Positions 24,410 to 31,611 of a stretch of 49,135 nucleotides of DNA are shown piece after piece. The notes beneath the pieces were generated by a model. That model did no database searches and was not told the origin of the DNA. It saw only the letters and a program-made list of their open reading frames with translations. Source of the stretch: Candidatus Rokuibacteriota bacterium (GTDB lineage Bacteria > Methylomirabilota > Methylomirabilia > Rokubacteriales > CSP1-6); contig QHTE01000052.1 in the NCBI GenBank assembly GCA_003220685.1, positions 1 to 49,135 of the forward strand, in the 5' to 3' direction. Numbering within the stretch: position 1 is the stretch's first letter; every line of letters begins with the position of its first letter. Made by a program: the position numbers and the translations under genes.

Positions 24410-25014
24410 CGAGGCTGCCAAAGGACGTCGACCGCGCCTCTCTTTCGCGCCTGCCCCTCCTCGAGCGCGCCGAGCTCGACGCCGAGGGCCAGAAGCTCTA
24501 CGACGCGGTCGTGAGCCGAGAGAGCCGGACCCTGGTCGGGCTGCGTGGGCCGAGCGGCATCTGGCTCCATTCGCCGAAGCTCGCCGGGTTCGTGAGGGCG
24601 ACCAATCAATACCTGCGTTTCGAGAGCGCCCTGGACCGGCGCCTGACCGAGCTCGCCATCCTGGTGACGGCGCGAGAGCTCGACAATCAGTTCCAGTGGG
24701 CGGCGCACGAGCCGGCGGCCCTCGCGGAAGGTCTCGACGCGAAGATCGTCGAGGTCGTCAGACGAGGCAAGCCCCTCGCCCGACTCGGGAAGCGAGAGGC
24801 GGTCATCATCGCGTTCGGTCGGGAGCTGTTCCGCACGAAGAGGCTCGCTTCGCGGACGTTCGCCCGCGCGGTCGAGCTCTTCGGCCGGCGCGGAGTGGTC
24901 GAGCTGGCGGCCCTCATGGGCAACTACGCGATGACGGCGGTCATCCTCAACGCGGTCGACCAGCAGCTCCATCCCGGCCAGAAGGCGCTGCTGCCGGTCC
25001 GGCGCGGCCGGTGA
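24394..25014 (+). CDS. Carboxymuconolactone decarboxylase family protein
   Basis: 206 residues, start GTG at 24394 (or the next GTG), with AGGAGGAGAG upstream. The AhpD/CMD-type alpha-helical core is recognisable in RRLTELAILVTARELDNQFQWAAHEPAALAEG; the Glu and His match positions conserved in the CMD group. It has no CxxC pair, so it is not a peroxidase of the AhpD type. It is co-transcribed with the preceding binding protein. Likely a small-molecule lyase or isomerase; the substrate is unknown. Confidence 0.85.
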   Translation: MVEQVARLPKDVDRASLSRLPLLERAELDAEGQKLYDAVVSRESRTLVGLRGPSGIWLHSPKLAGFVRATNQYLRFESALDRRLTELAILVTARELDNQFQWAAHEPAALAEGLDAKIVEVVRRGKPLARLGKREAVIIAFGRELFRTKRLASRTFARAVELFGRRGVVELAALMGNYAMTAVILNAVDQQLHPGQKALLPVRRGR

Positions 25015-25095
25015 GAGACTCCTGACGGAGCGCGAGGTTATGTGGGACAATTGCGCGCAAATCGAGGATCGCCAGTCCAGCCCCGGAGGGAACTG

Positions 25096-26772
25096 ATGCC
25101 TTACGACCTGGTCATCAAGAACGGCATGGTCGTCGACGGTTCCGGCTTCTCCCGCTATCGGGCCGACGTCGCGGTCAAGGACGGCACGATCGTCGAGATC
25201 GGCAAGATCCGGGGCGCGGCGACTTCCACGATCGACGCCGAGGGCCGCTTCGTGGCGCCCGGGATCATCGACACGCACACGCACTACGACGCCCAGCCCT
25301 TCTGGGACAAGCTCTGCACCTCCTCGATCTGGCACGGCGTGACGACCGTGCTCATGGGCAACTGCGGCCTCACCCTGGCGCCGCTGCGGCCCGAGCATCG
25401 CGACACGATGCTCGCGACGTTCTGCTGCGTCGAGGACCTGCCGGTGCGCTCGCTGGCCTCCGTGCTGCCCTGGAACTGGGAGACCTTCGGCGAGTATCTC
25501 GATGCGATCGACCATGGTCTCGGCCTCAACCTGATGCCGCTGGTCGGCCACAATCCGCTGCGCCTGTCGGCGATGGACGCGGCGGCGTGGGACCGCGCCG
25601 CGACGCCGGACGAGATCGCGCACATGCAGCGGCTGCTCCGCGAATCGATGGAAGCCGGCGCCTGGGGCTGGAGCACAACGGATTCGCCGACGCACGCGGG
25701 CCCGCAGGGCCAGCCCGTGCCGACACGCCTGGCCGCCGACGAGGAGCGCGTGGCGCTCGGCCGCACGATGGCCGAGTTCAACCGCGGCATCATCGAGATC
25801 CTGCCGAAGGGCGCGGGCAAGCCGAGCCTGGCCGATCTCGACCATCTGCGCGACGTGGCCGTCGTGAGCGGGCGCCCGGTGTTCTTCCTGAGCTTCGACA
25901 CCAACGCGCGGCCCTACGTCGAGAAGGCCTCGCGCGAGGGCGCGCAGATGTACAACCTCCTGCGGGCGATCCCGTTCAATCCGCGGTTTACCCTGAAGAA
26001 GACGACGTTCTTCCACAACCTCGACGTGTGGGACGTCGTGATGCACCTGCGCCTGCCGGACCGGCTGGCGGCCCTCGCCGACCCGGAGCGGCGCGCGCGC
26101 ATGCGGGAGCAGGCGCTCAAGCCGCAGCGGCGGCGGCCGGGCGTGCCCGGCCGGCTCGTGCCGTGGCGCTCGATCTTCGTGCGCAAGGTCATGCTCGCGA
26201 AGAACCAGGGGCTCGTGGACCGCAATCTCATGGATCTCGCCGAGCAGCAGGGCCAGCACGTTGCCGATGTCATGCTCGACCTGGCGCTCGAGGAAGGGCT
26301 CGACACCGAGTTCCAGCTGATGACGCGCTCGACCGAGGAAGAGAACCAGATCGCCGACATGGTGAAGAGCGGCCATGCGCTGCCCTCGCAGTCGGACGCC
26401 GGCGCCCACCTCAACACGAACTTCTGCACCGCCGGTGAGTCGAGCTACGTGCTCGGCCAGTGGGTGCGCGACCGCGAGCTGATGACGCTCGAGGACGCGA
26501 TCAGGCGTCTGACCTTCCAGCCCGCGCGCATCCTGGGCCTGCATGATCGCGGTCTCGTCCGCGAAGGCCTGGCGGCCGACCTCATGGTGTTCGACCTCTC
26601 GACCATCGGAGTGAAGGAGGACGAGGTCACGCTCGACGGACCCTCCGGCACGCCTCGTCGCGTGCAGGGCGCCGACGGCGTGCATCACGTCATCGTCGGC
26701 GGTCAGGTCGTGCTGGAGCACGGCAAGCACACGGGTGCACTCCCGGGCCGCGTCCTCCGCGCCGGCCGCTAG
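25096..26772 (+). CDS. Amidohydrolase, N-acyl-D-amino-acid deacylase type
   Basis: 558 residues with CCGGAGGG before the ATG at 25096. It has the metal-site HTH near residue 61 (GIIDTHTHYDAQPFWD), the conserved Cys in MGNCGLTLAP, and the late Asp in SQSDAGAHLN. The C-terminal beta-sandwich end is HHVIVGGQVVLEHGKHTG. Family members hydrolyse N-acyl-D-amino acids or related amides. The long middle region between about 330 and 390 carries a basic insertion. It stands after the CMD gene with an 81-base gap, so it may have its own promoter. Confidence 0.9.
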   Translation: MPYDLVIKNGMVVDGSGFSRYRADVAVKDGTIVEIGKIRGAATSTIDAEGRFVAPGIIDTHTHYDAQPFWDKLCTSSIWHGVTTVLMGNCGLTLAPLRPEHRDTMLATFCCVEDLPVRSLASVLPWNWETFGEYLDAIDHGLGLNLMPLVGHNPLRLSAMDAAAWDRAATPDEIAHMQRLLRESMEAGAWGWSTTDSPTHAGPQGQPVPTRLAADEERVALGRTMAEFNRGIIEILPKGAGKPSLADLDHLRDVAVVSGRPVFFLSFDTNARPYVEKASREGAQMYNLLRAIPFNPRFTLKKTTFFHNLDVWDVVMHLRLPDRLAALADPERRARMREQALKPQRRRPGVPGRLVPWRSIFVRKVMLAKNQGLVDRNLMDLAEQQGQHVADVMLDLALEEGLDTEFQLMTRSTEEENQIADMVKSGHALPSQSDAGAHLNTNFCTAGESSYVLGQWVRDRELMTLEDAIRRLTFQPARILGLHDRGLVREGLAADLMVFDLSTIGVKEDEVTLDGPSGTPRRVQGADGVHHVIVGGQVVLEHGKHTGALPGRVLRAGR

Positions 26773-26847
26773 CGAACCGAGGAGCGCGCCGGCTCGGCCG
26801 GGGCGTCTCCGAGCGAGGGGGCCTTGGAGGCGACCAGGAGGATCGTC

Positions 26848-27537
26848 TTGACGTCGGCGGCCGTGGTGCGCGTCGCAGTGGTCGTGACGGGTCTCGTCCT
26901 CGTGGCGAGCTGCCAGTCGTTGTTTCCGCCGAAGCCGGATCCGCAGCGGGAGCTCGTCGCGAGGGGCAAGGAGCTTTTCCTGAAGGAGACGTTCGCGGGC
27001 AACGGGCGGACCTGCGGAACCTGCCACCCGCCCACGAACAACTTCACGATCGATTCCGCCTTCATCTCCAGGCTGCCGCCCAACGACCCCCTGTTCGTCG
27101 CGGAGTTCGTCCCGGCGCTCCGGGAGAACTTCGAGAAGCCGGAGCTGATGCGGAAGTTCGGGCTGATCCTCGAGAACCTGGATGGATTCGTCCTCCTCTT
27201 TGGGGGCGCGCTGGCGGCCGACGGGCAGGAGGCGACCGAGTTCTACATTCCCGTCGGCCAGTCGCCAGGGCTCTCCGGCAAGGTCACGGTCATCGGCACT
27301 GTCGAGACCGCGGACGCTCGCGGCCGGACCATCGTCGTCGCGGGCCCGTCGGGCAAGCGGACCGCCGCGATCACCGACCGCACCAAGATCTGGCTGGACC
27401 GGAGCAAGCTGGGACAGCAGAATCAGAAGGGAACGTTCGCGGATCTGGGGAAGGGCGCGGTGGTCGAGGTCAAGTACGAGGACAAGGAGCCCAGGGTAAG
27501 GGCCGAGTGGGTCAAGGTGGAAATGGCCGCTCGGTGA
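26848..27537 (+). CDS. Chimeric lipoprotein: cytochrome c N-terminus joined to a secreted beta-rich protein
   Basis: 229 residues from a TTG at 26848, with AGGAGG 6 bases upstream. A lipoprotein signal ends in VASC (Cys 22). A single heme c site, CGTCH, lies near 56-60 in GNGRTCGTCHPPTNNFTID, as in MauG/cytochrome-peroxidase-like proteins. After ENLDGF near residue 114 the text turns into what looks like the end of a second signal peptide (GGALAADGQ). A small secreted domain follows (YIPVGQSPGLSGKVTVIGTV to AEWVKV) with a pattern like the 758-1066 protein. The cytochrome part is much shorter than its relatives. I infer an in-frame deletion join near base 27190. Confidence 0.7.
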   Translation: MTSAAVVRVAVVVTGLVLVASCQSLFPPKPDPQRELVARGKELFLKETFAGNGRTCGTCHPPTNNFTIDSAFISRLPPNDPLFVAEFVPALRENFEKPELMRKFGLILENLDGFVLLFGGALAADGQEATEFYIPVGQSPGLSGKVTVIGTVETADARGRTIVVAGPSGKRTAAITDRTKIWLDRSKLGQQNQKGTFADLGKGAVVEVKYEDKEPRVRAEWVKVEMAAR

Positions 27538-27559
27538 CTTCTTCCGCTCCCCGGCCGGG

Positions 27560-27846
27560 TCGAGTTTCCTGATCTCCCTCAGTTCTCGCGTCACCTGGTC
27601 GCTCATGCTCTTGAGCGCCCTCGCCCGCTCGCCGAGCGAGTCGGCGTCGGTCAACAGCCGCCGACTCCGCCGCAGCAGATCCTCGCCTTCGGAGGTCAGC
27701 AGCGCTCGCGGACGGACACGGTCGAAAAGCGGCACGCCCAGCTCGGCCTCCAGGGCGTGAATCTGGCGTGAAAGCGCCGGCTGGCTGAGGTTCAACTGAG
27801 CCGCCGCCGCACGCAGCACCTTCTTTGGCGACGTGCAGTGTGCGAG
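27560..27846 (-). pseudogene. LysR-type regulator remnant, HTH domain only
   Basis: The minus strand between two plus-strand genes reads as a LysR DNA-binding domain: LRAAAAQLNLSQPALSRQI, then ALEAELGVPLFDR, then LLTSEGEDLLRRSRRLL. The first 10-15 residues of a normal LysR are missing or altered, with no good start codon. Homology ends after about 90 residues where the linker to the effector-binding domain should begin. Ends are approximate. It occupies the only stretch longer than 300 bases here without an intact gene. Confidence 0.7.
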
Positions 27847-27888
27847 GATGGTCGCGCGGAAACCGTCATGGCGAAGCAAGGAGGCTGT

Positions 27889-29448
27889 ATGAAGGCGCCG
27901 CTGACTTCCATCGCGCTTGTCCTCGTCCTCGTCGCAATCACGGGTCCGGCGCTCGCCCAGGACAAGCTGGGCAAGGTCACGTTCCCGACCTCGTGCGACG
28001 CCAAGGTGCAGTCGCAGTTCGAGCGCGGCGTGGCCATGCTGCACTCGTACTGGTTCACCGAGGCGCGCAAGGTGTTCGACGCCGTCATCCAGCAAGACCC
28101 GAAGTGCGCGATGGGGTACTGGGGCCTGGCCGTCAACTATCTCGGCAACTCGCTGGCGTTTCCACCGCCGCCGAAGGACGCCGTCGCCGCGTCCGAGGCG
28201 CTCGACAAGGGACGCGCGGCCGGCGCCAAGACGCAGCGCGAGCGTGACTGGATCGAGGCGATCGGCGTGTACTACCGCGACCACGACAAGGTGCCGGTGA
28301 ACACGAGGCTGGCAGCCTACACCCAGGCGATGGAGCAGATGACCCAGCGGTATCCGGACGATTTCGAGGCGTGGACGTACTACGCGCTGGCCCTGCAGGC
28401 CTCCGCGCCGAAGAACGACAAGACCTACGCCAACCAGCTCAAGTCCGCGGAGATCCTCGAGCGCCTGTTCAAGCAGAACCCCGACCATCCCGGCGTGGCG
28501 CACTATCTGGTTCACGCCTACGACTATCCGCCCCTCGCCGACAAGGGCATCAAGATCGCGTCCGCGTACGGGAAGATCGCGCCGGCGGCGCCGCACGCGC
28601 GCCACATGCCCTCGCACATCTACTCGATGGTGGGGATGTGGGAAGACTCCATCGCCTCGAACCGCTCGGCGCTCGAGATCCAGCCGGACTACTACCACGC
28701 GACCGACTTCACCGTGTACGCCCATCTCCAGCTGGCCCAGGACGCGAGGGCGAAGGTGCTCGTCGACGGCATCGCCGCTCTGCCGAAGCAGGACTATCCG
28801 AACATTGCCGTCTACACCGCCGTCGTCGTGGTGCCGGCTCGCTATGCGCTCGAGCGGGGTGACTGGGCGGGCGCGGCCGCGTTGCCGGTCGTGAACACCG
28901 GACGGGCGCAGGCCGACTCGCTCGTCCGCTTCACGCGCGGTCTCGGCATGGCCCGCAGCGGCGATCTGGCGGGCGCGAAGCGCGAGATCCAGGCGATGCA
29001 GGAGCTGCGAGCCGCGCTCGAAAAATCGAACCAGTCGTACTGGGGCGATCGCACCGAGGAGCAGATGCTCGCCGTCTCCGCCTGGGTGGCCCAGGCCGAG
29101 GGCAATCGCGATCAGGCTCTGAAGCTCATGCGCGCCGCGGCCGACGGCGAGGACGGCAGCGTGAAGCACGTGGCGATGGAGAATCGGCTCTACCCGATGC
29201 GTGAGCTGCTCGGCGAGCTCCTGCTCCAGCAGGGGCAGGCGCCGGCGGCGCTGCGCGAGTTCGAGGGCGCCCTCAAGGAAAATCCGAACCGCTATCGCGG
29301 TCTCTACGGCGCGGCGCGCGCCGCCGAGACGGCCGGCGACCGCCCGAAGGCGGTTGGTTACTACGAGAAGCTCGTCGCGCTGACGAGCAAGGCCGACACC
29401 GCGCGTCCGGAGATCGCGCGCGCCAAGACGTTCATCGGCACGCGCTAG
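27889..29448 (+). CDS. Secreted TPR-repeat protein
   Basis: 519 residues from the ATG at 27889, with AAGGAGG 4 bases upstream. The signal peptide ends GPALAQ. Helical TPR-like pairs run through the protein: FERGVAMLHSYWFTEARKVFDAVIQQDP, SAEILERLFKQNPDHPG, and LREFEGALKENPNRYRGLYGAARAAE. HARHMPSHIYSMVGMW is a conserved His-rich stretch of this uncharacterised family. Probably a periplasmic protein for protein-protein contacts; specific role unknown. Its TAG is shared with the convergent alcohol-dehydrogenase remnant (CTAG at 29445-29448). Confidence 0.85.
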   Translation: MKAPLTSIALVLVLVAITGPALAQDKLGKVTFPTSCDAKVQSQFERGVAMLHSYWFTEARKVFDAVIQQDPKCAMGYWGLAVNYLGNSLAFPPPPKDAVAASEALDKGRAAGAKTQRERDWIEAIGVYYRDHDKVPVNTRLAAYTQAMEQMTQRYPDDFEAWTYYALALQASAPKNDKTYANQLKSAEILERLFKQNPDHPGVAHYLVHAYDYPPLADKGIKIASAYGKIAPAAPHARHMPSHIYSMVGMWEDSIASNRSALEIQPDYYHATDFTVYAHLQLAQDARAKVLVDGIAALPKQDYPNIAVYTAVVVVPARYALERGDWAGAAALPVVNTGRAQADSLVRFTRGLGMARSGDLAGAKREIQAMQELRAALEKSNQSYWGDRTEEQMLAVSAWVAQAEGNRDQALKLMRAAADGEDGSVKHVAMENRLYPMRELLGELLLQQGQAPAALREFEGALKENPNRYRGLYGAARAAETAGDRPKAVGYYEKLVALTSKADTARPEIARAKTFIGTR

Positions 29449-29928
29449 GCCGGGACGAGCGCCGCGCGGCCGACGAGCGCGTTGCGCCGAAGGAGCTCGT
29501 GCGCCTCTTCGGCCCCTTCGAGCGGGAACGTGCGGCTGACGATCGCCCGGATGCGGCGCTGGCGGAGGAGCTCGAGCGTCTGCGCGATCTCGGTCAGGGT
29601 GACGTAGCGCGAGCCGTGGATCTCGAGCATCGAGCCGAGCACGTGGCGCGGATCGACCGTGAAGCTCGAGTCTACGCCGAAGGCCGCGGTGGGCCGGCTG
29701 CCGATGATCACCAGGCGCCCCGCGCGCGCCAGCGACCTGAATGCGCGGAAACGAGGTCACGCGGCCCGGCACTAGCGTCATGATCACGACGGTGAGACCG
29801 ACGCCAGTCGCCCGCACCCGGAGGAGCACGTCGTTGGGCCCGATCTTCGGCACGGGGACCGTCGCGAGCCGCAGCGGAGCACCGAACTCGGGAAGGACCA
29901 TCGCCTTCATCGTGTCAGGGCGCGGCAT
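29445..29928 (-). pseudogene. Zinc-type alcohol dehydrogenase/quinone reductase with middle deleted
   Basis: The N-terminal piece reads MKAMVLPEFGAPLRL, IGPNDVLLRVRATGVG and PGRVTSFPRI, a normal MDR-superfamily start with a ribosome-binding site upstream. It stops being homologous at base 29745 or so. The C-terminal piece is in another frame: RSLARAGRLVIIGSRPTAAFG, then LEIHGSRYVTLTEIAQTLELL, to the stop at 29445. Together they make less than half of a normal gene of about 1 kb. The catalytic domain loop and most of the Rossmann fold are gone. Loss of frame at the join makes this a clear pseudogene. Confidence 0.8.
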
Positions 29929-30033
29929 GGGACCAGCGCACCTCCCTTTTGGGGTGCTACGCTACCACCCCATCCGCGAGGGCGCCACTCACCGCTGAGG
30001 CTCCAGCCGCGCGAACTCGCGGGCCAGGGATGT

Positions 30034-30039
30034 TAGGAT
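30034..30039 (+). promoter_or_regulatory. TAGGAT box before the SGNH gene
   Basis: TAGGAT lies 6 bases before the TTG start at 30046, a spacing that would give a leaderless transcript. The same hexamer is found before the starts at 31612 and 48134. It also contains AGGA, so it could act as a weak ribosome-binding site instead. Confidence 0.4.
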
Positions 30040-30045
30040 GCCGCA

Positions 30046-31296
30046 TTGCTCGATAGTCTCGACCGGACGCAAACCTCTCACTCCGACCCACCCGACCGGG
30101 TTTCTCGCCTGGCGTGGGTGGCGATGCTCGTGACGGGCGTCGTACTGAGCCTCGTGCTCGCGGAGATCGTGGTTCGCGTCCACCTGTGGACGCGCCCCGC
30201 CTCCTTCTACCTCGCCAACGTCGCATACGGACAATTCGACGCTCGGTTCGGCCAGCGATTCCTGCCGAACTCACGGAAGGTTCTCTCGCTCGTCAGCAAC
30301 GGCCGAGTGGTCTGGTGCCCCGGCGTCGTGGCGGACGCGAACGAGGATGGCCTGGGAGGCCGGAGCACGTGGCGGGATGCCCGAAAGGCCGACTATGTGA
30401 TCTTCACGACGGGCGACTCGTTCAGTTATTGGACGCGCTCGGCGTTGACCATACCCGATGTCGTCGAGTCCCTGCTGCGCCAGCGAACCGGACTCAAGGT
30501 CGCGAACCTGAATTTTGCGCGCGGCGCCTACGGCATCTTACAGATGCTGACCTTGGCGGCCGAGACATACCCGACCCTGAAGCCCGATCTCGTCGTCGTC
30601 CAGTTCATCAGCGACGATCTGACGCGTGGACGCTGGTGGAATCGCCAGACGGTGATCGACGGGCGTACGCGGTCACAAATTTCTCCCCGCCCTGACGGAT
30701 TCGACGACCCGCGAATCGCGAACGACCAAGATGTGGTCGACCGGCGGGCGACTGAAGAATGGTGCCAGCGCCAGCTCGTCGCGCAGGAGCCCGATGCTGT
30801 CGTGAAGGATGCGGCGGCCTACCATCGGGCCTACCTTCGCTCGAAAGGCATCGCCTTCGAGCCGTTCTCGCCGACCAGGTCGTACCTGCTCGACACCGTG
30901 TGGAGCGGGTCGTTCGGCCAGCCCTTTTATTCGCACACGGCGCACAGCCTGATGCCGCGAGTGACCGCGAGCGAGTTCCTGGCCGATCCGGGCTACCATG
31001 ATGCAGTGCGCAAGCTCAAGACATTCGGGGTGCCGACGATTCTGGTACACCTGCCGAGCAAGGCCGAGATCGTCACCGGTCGTCCCTTCCGCGGCCGGGA
31101 GGGGACAGCCATCTGGACCCAGCTCGAGAACGATCTCGACACGCGCATCGTGACCTTAGCGGCGATGGAGCATCGCCCGGCGGCGCCCCCGACCGTCGAC
31201 CTGCAGCCCAACAACCCGCACCCCAATCTCGACGGCATTCGCTTCTACGGTGAATACGTCGCCGCGGTGATCGAGCCTCGCGTCAAGCGACGGTGA
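30046..31296 (+). CDS. Membrane-anchored SGNH/GDSL-like hydrolase
   Basis: 416 residues if started at TTG 30046; an ATG at 30124 is an alternative. A signal anchor (WVAMLVTGVVLSLVLAEIVV) lies near residues 24-43. The SGNH-like pattern is GDSFSYW near 125 (block I with Ser), QFISDD as the likely Asn/Asp block, and HPNLDGIRFYGEY at the C-terminus carrying the late His. Such proteins deacetylate or transfer acyl groups on surface polysaccharides at the periplasmic face. No polysaccharide genes flank it except the broken glycosyltransferase at 36728. Confidence 0.75.
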   Translation: MLDSLDRTQTSHSDPPDRVSRLAWVAMLVTGVVLSLVLAEIVVRVHLWTRPASFYLANVAYGQFDARFGQRFLPNSRKVLSLVSNGRVVWCPGVVADANEDGLGGRSTWRDARKADYVIFTTGDSFSYWTRSALTIPDVVESLLRQRTGLKVANLNFARGAYGILQMLTLAAETYPTLKPDLVVVQFISDDLTRGRWWNRQTVIDGRTRSQISPRPDGFDDPRIANDQDVVDRRATEEWCQRQLVAQEPDAVVKDAAAYHRAYLRSKGIAFEPFSPTRSYLLDTVWSGSFGQPFYSHTAHSLMPRVTASEFLADPGYHDAVRKLKTFGVPTILVHLPSKAEIVTGRPFRGREGTAIWTQLENDLDTRIVTLAAMEHRPAAPPTVDLQPNNPHPNLDGIRFYGEYVAAVIEPRVKRR

Positions 31297-31317
31297 GTCG
31301 GAGCCAGGATTTCGAAT

Positions 31318-31584
31318 ATGGAATGTGACGATGAAATCGGCTGGGTCTTGCGCGAGATCCGCGACGCGCAGCGCGAGCAGATGGCCGAATCTCGAGCGCT
31401 GATGGAGCAGTCGATCGCAATCCAGCAGCGCGCCGTCACGCAGCAGGAAAGCCTGCGCCTTCTCTACCGGCGCCTGGTCGTGGTCGGGGGAAGCCTCGTG
31501 GCCGTCCTGCTGGCCCTGCTCATCTACCTCGTGCTCATCTACCACCTCCTGGCCGGTTGGTCGCGCTACCTCTTCGGGGTCTGA
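31318..31584 (+). CDS. Small single-pass membrane protein with N-terminal coiled coil
   Basis: 88 residues. Residues 1-48 are charged and helical (EIRDAQREQMAESRALMEQS) and look like a short coiled coil. Residues 52-78 form one membrane helix (VVVGGSLVAVLLALLIYLVL). The end is WSRYLFGV. The membrane part closely resembles the 37-residue protein at 33917-34030 on the other side of the molybdenum-subunit gene. Function unknown; possibly oligomerises at the membrane. No clear ribosome-binding site. Confidence 0.65.
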   Translation: MECDDEIGWVLREIRDAQREQMAESRALMEQSIAIQQRAVTQQESLRLLYRRLVVVGGSLVAVLLALLIYLVLIYHLLAGWSRYLFGV

Positions 31585-31598
31585 GCCGGACAAGGTGC

Positions 31599-31604
31599 TA
31601 GGAT
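31599..31604 (+). promoter_or_regulatory. TAGGAT box before the second molybdenum-subunit gene
   Basis: TAGGAT ends 7 bases before the GTG start at 31612. No Shine-Dalgarno is present in the interval. Same arrangement as at 30034 and 48122. Confidence 0.4.
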
Positions 31605-31611
31605 CGGCGCC

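Noticed and set aside
24142..29928. Minus-strand open frame of more than 1,900 codons
   Set aside because: It runs opposite to well-supported genes and its sequence is Arg/His/Asp-rich shadow coding typical of high-G+C DNA. Only the LysR and alcohol-dehydrogenase fragments inside it are real.
29952..29972. Hairpin GGGGTG...CACCCC upstream of the alcohol-dehydrogenase remnant
   Set aside because: The stem is only 6 bp with a 9-base loop and no T-tract; not distinguishable from chance.
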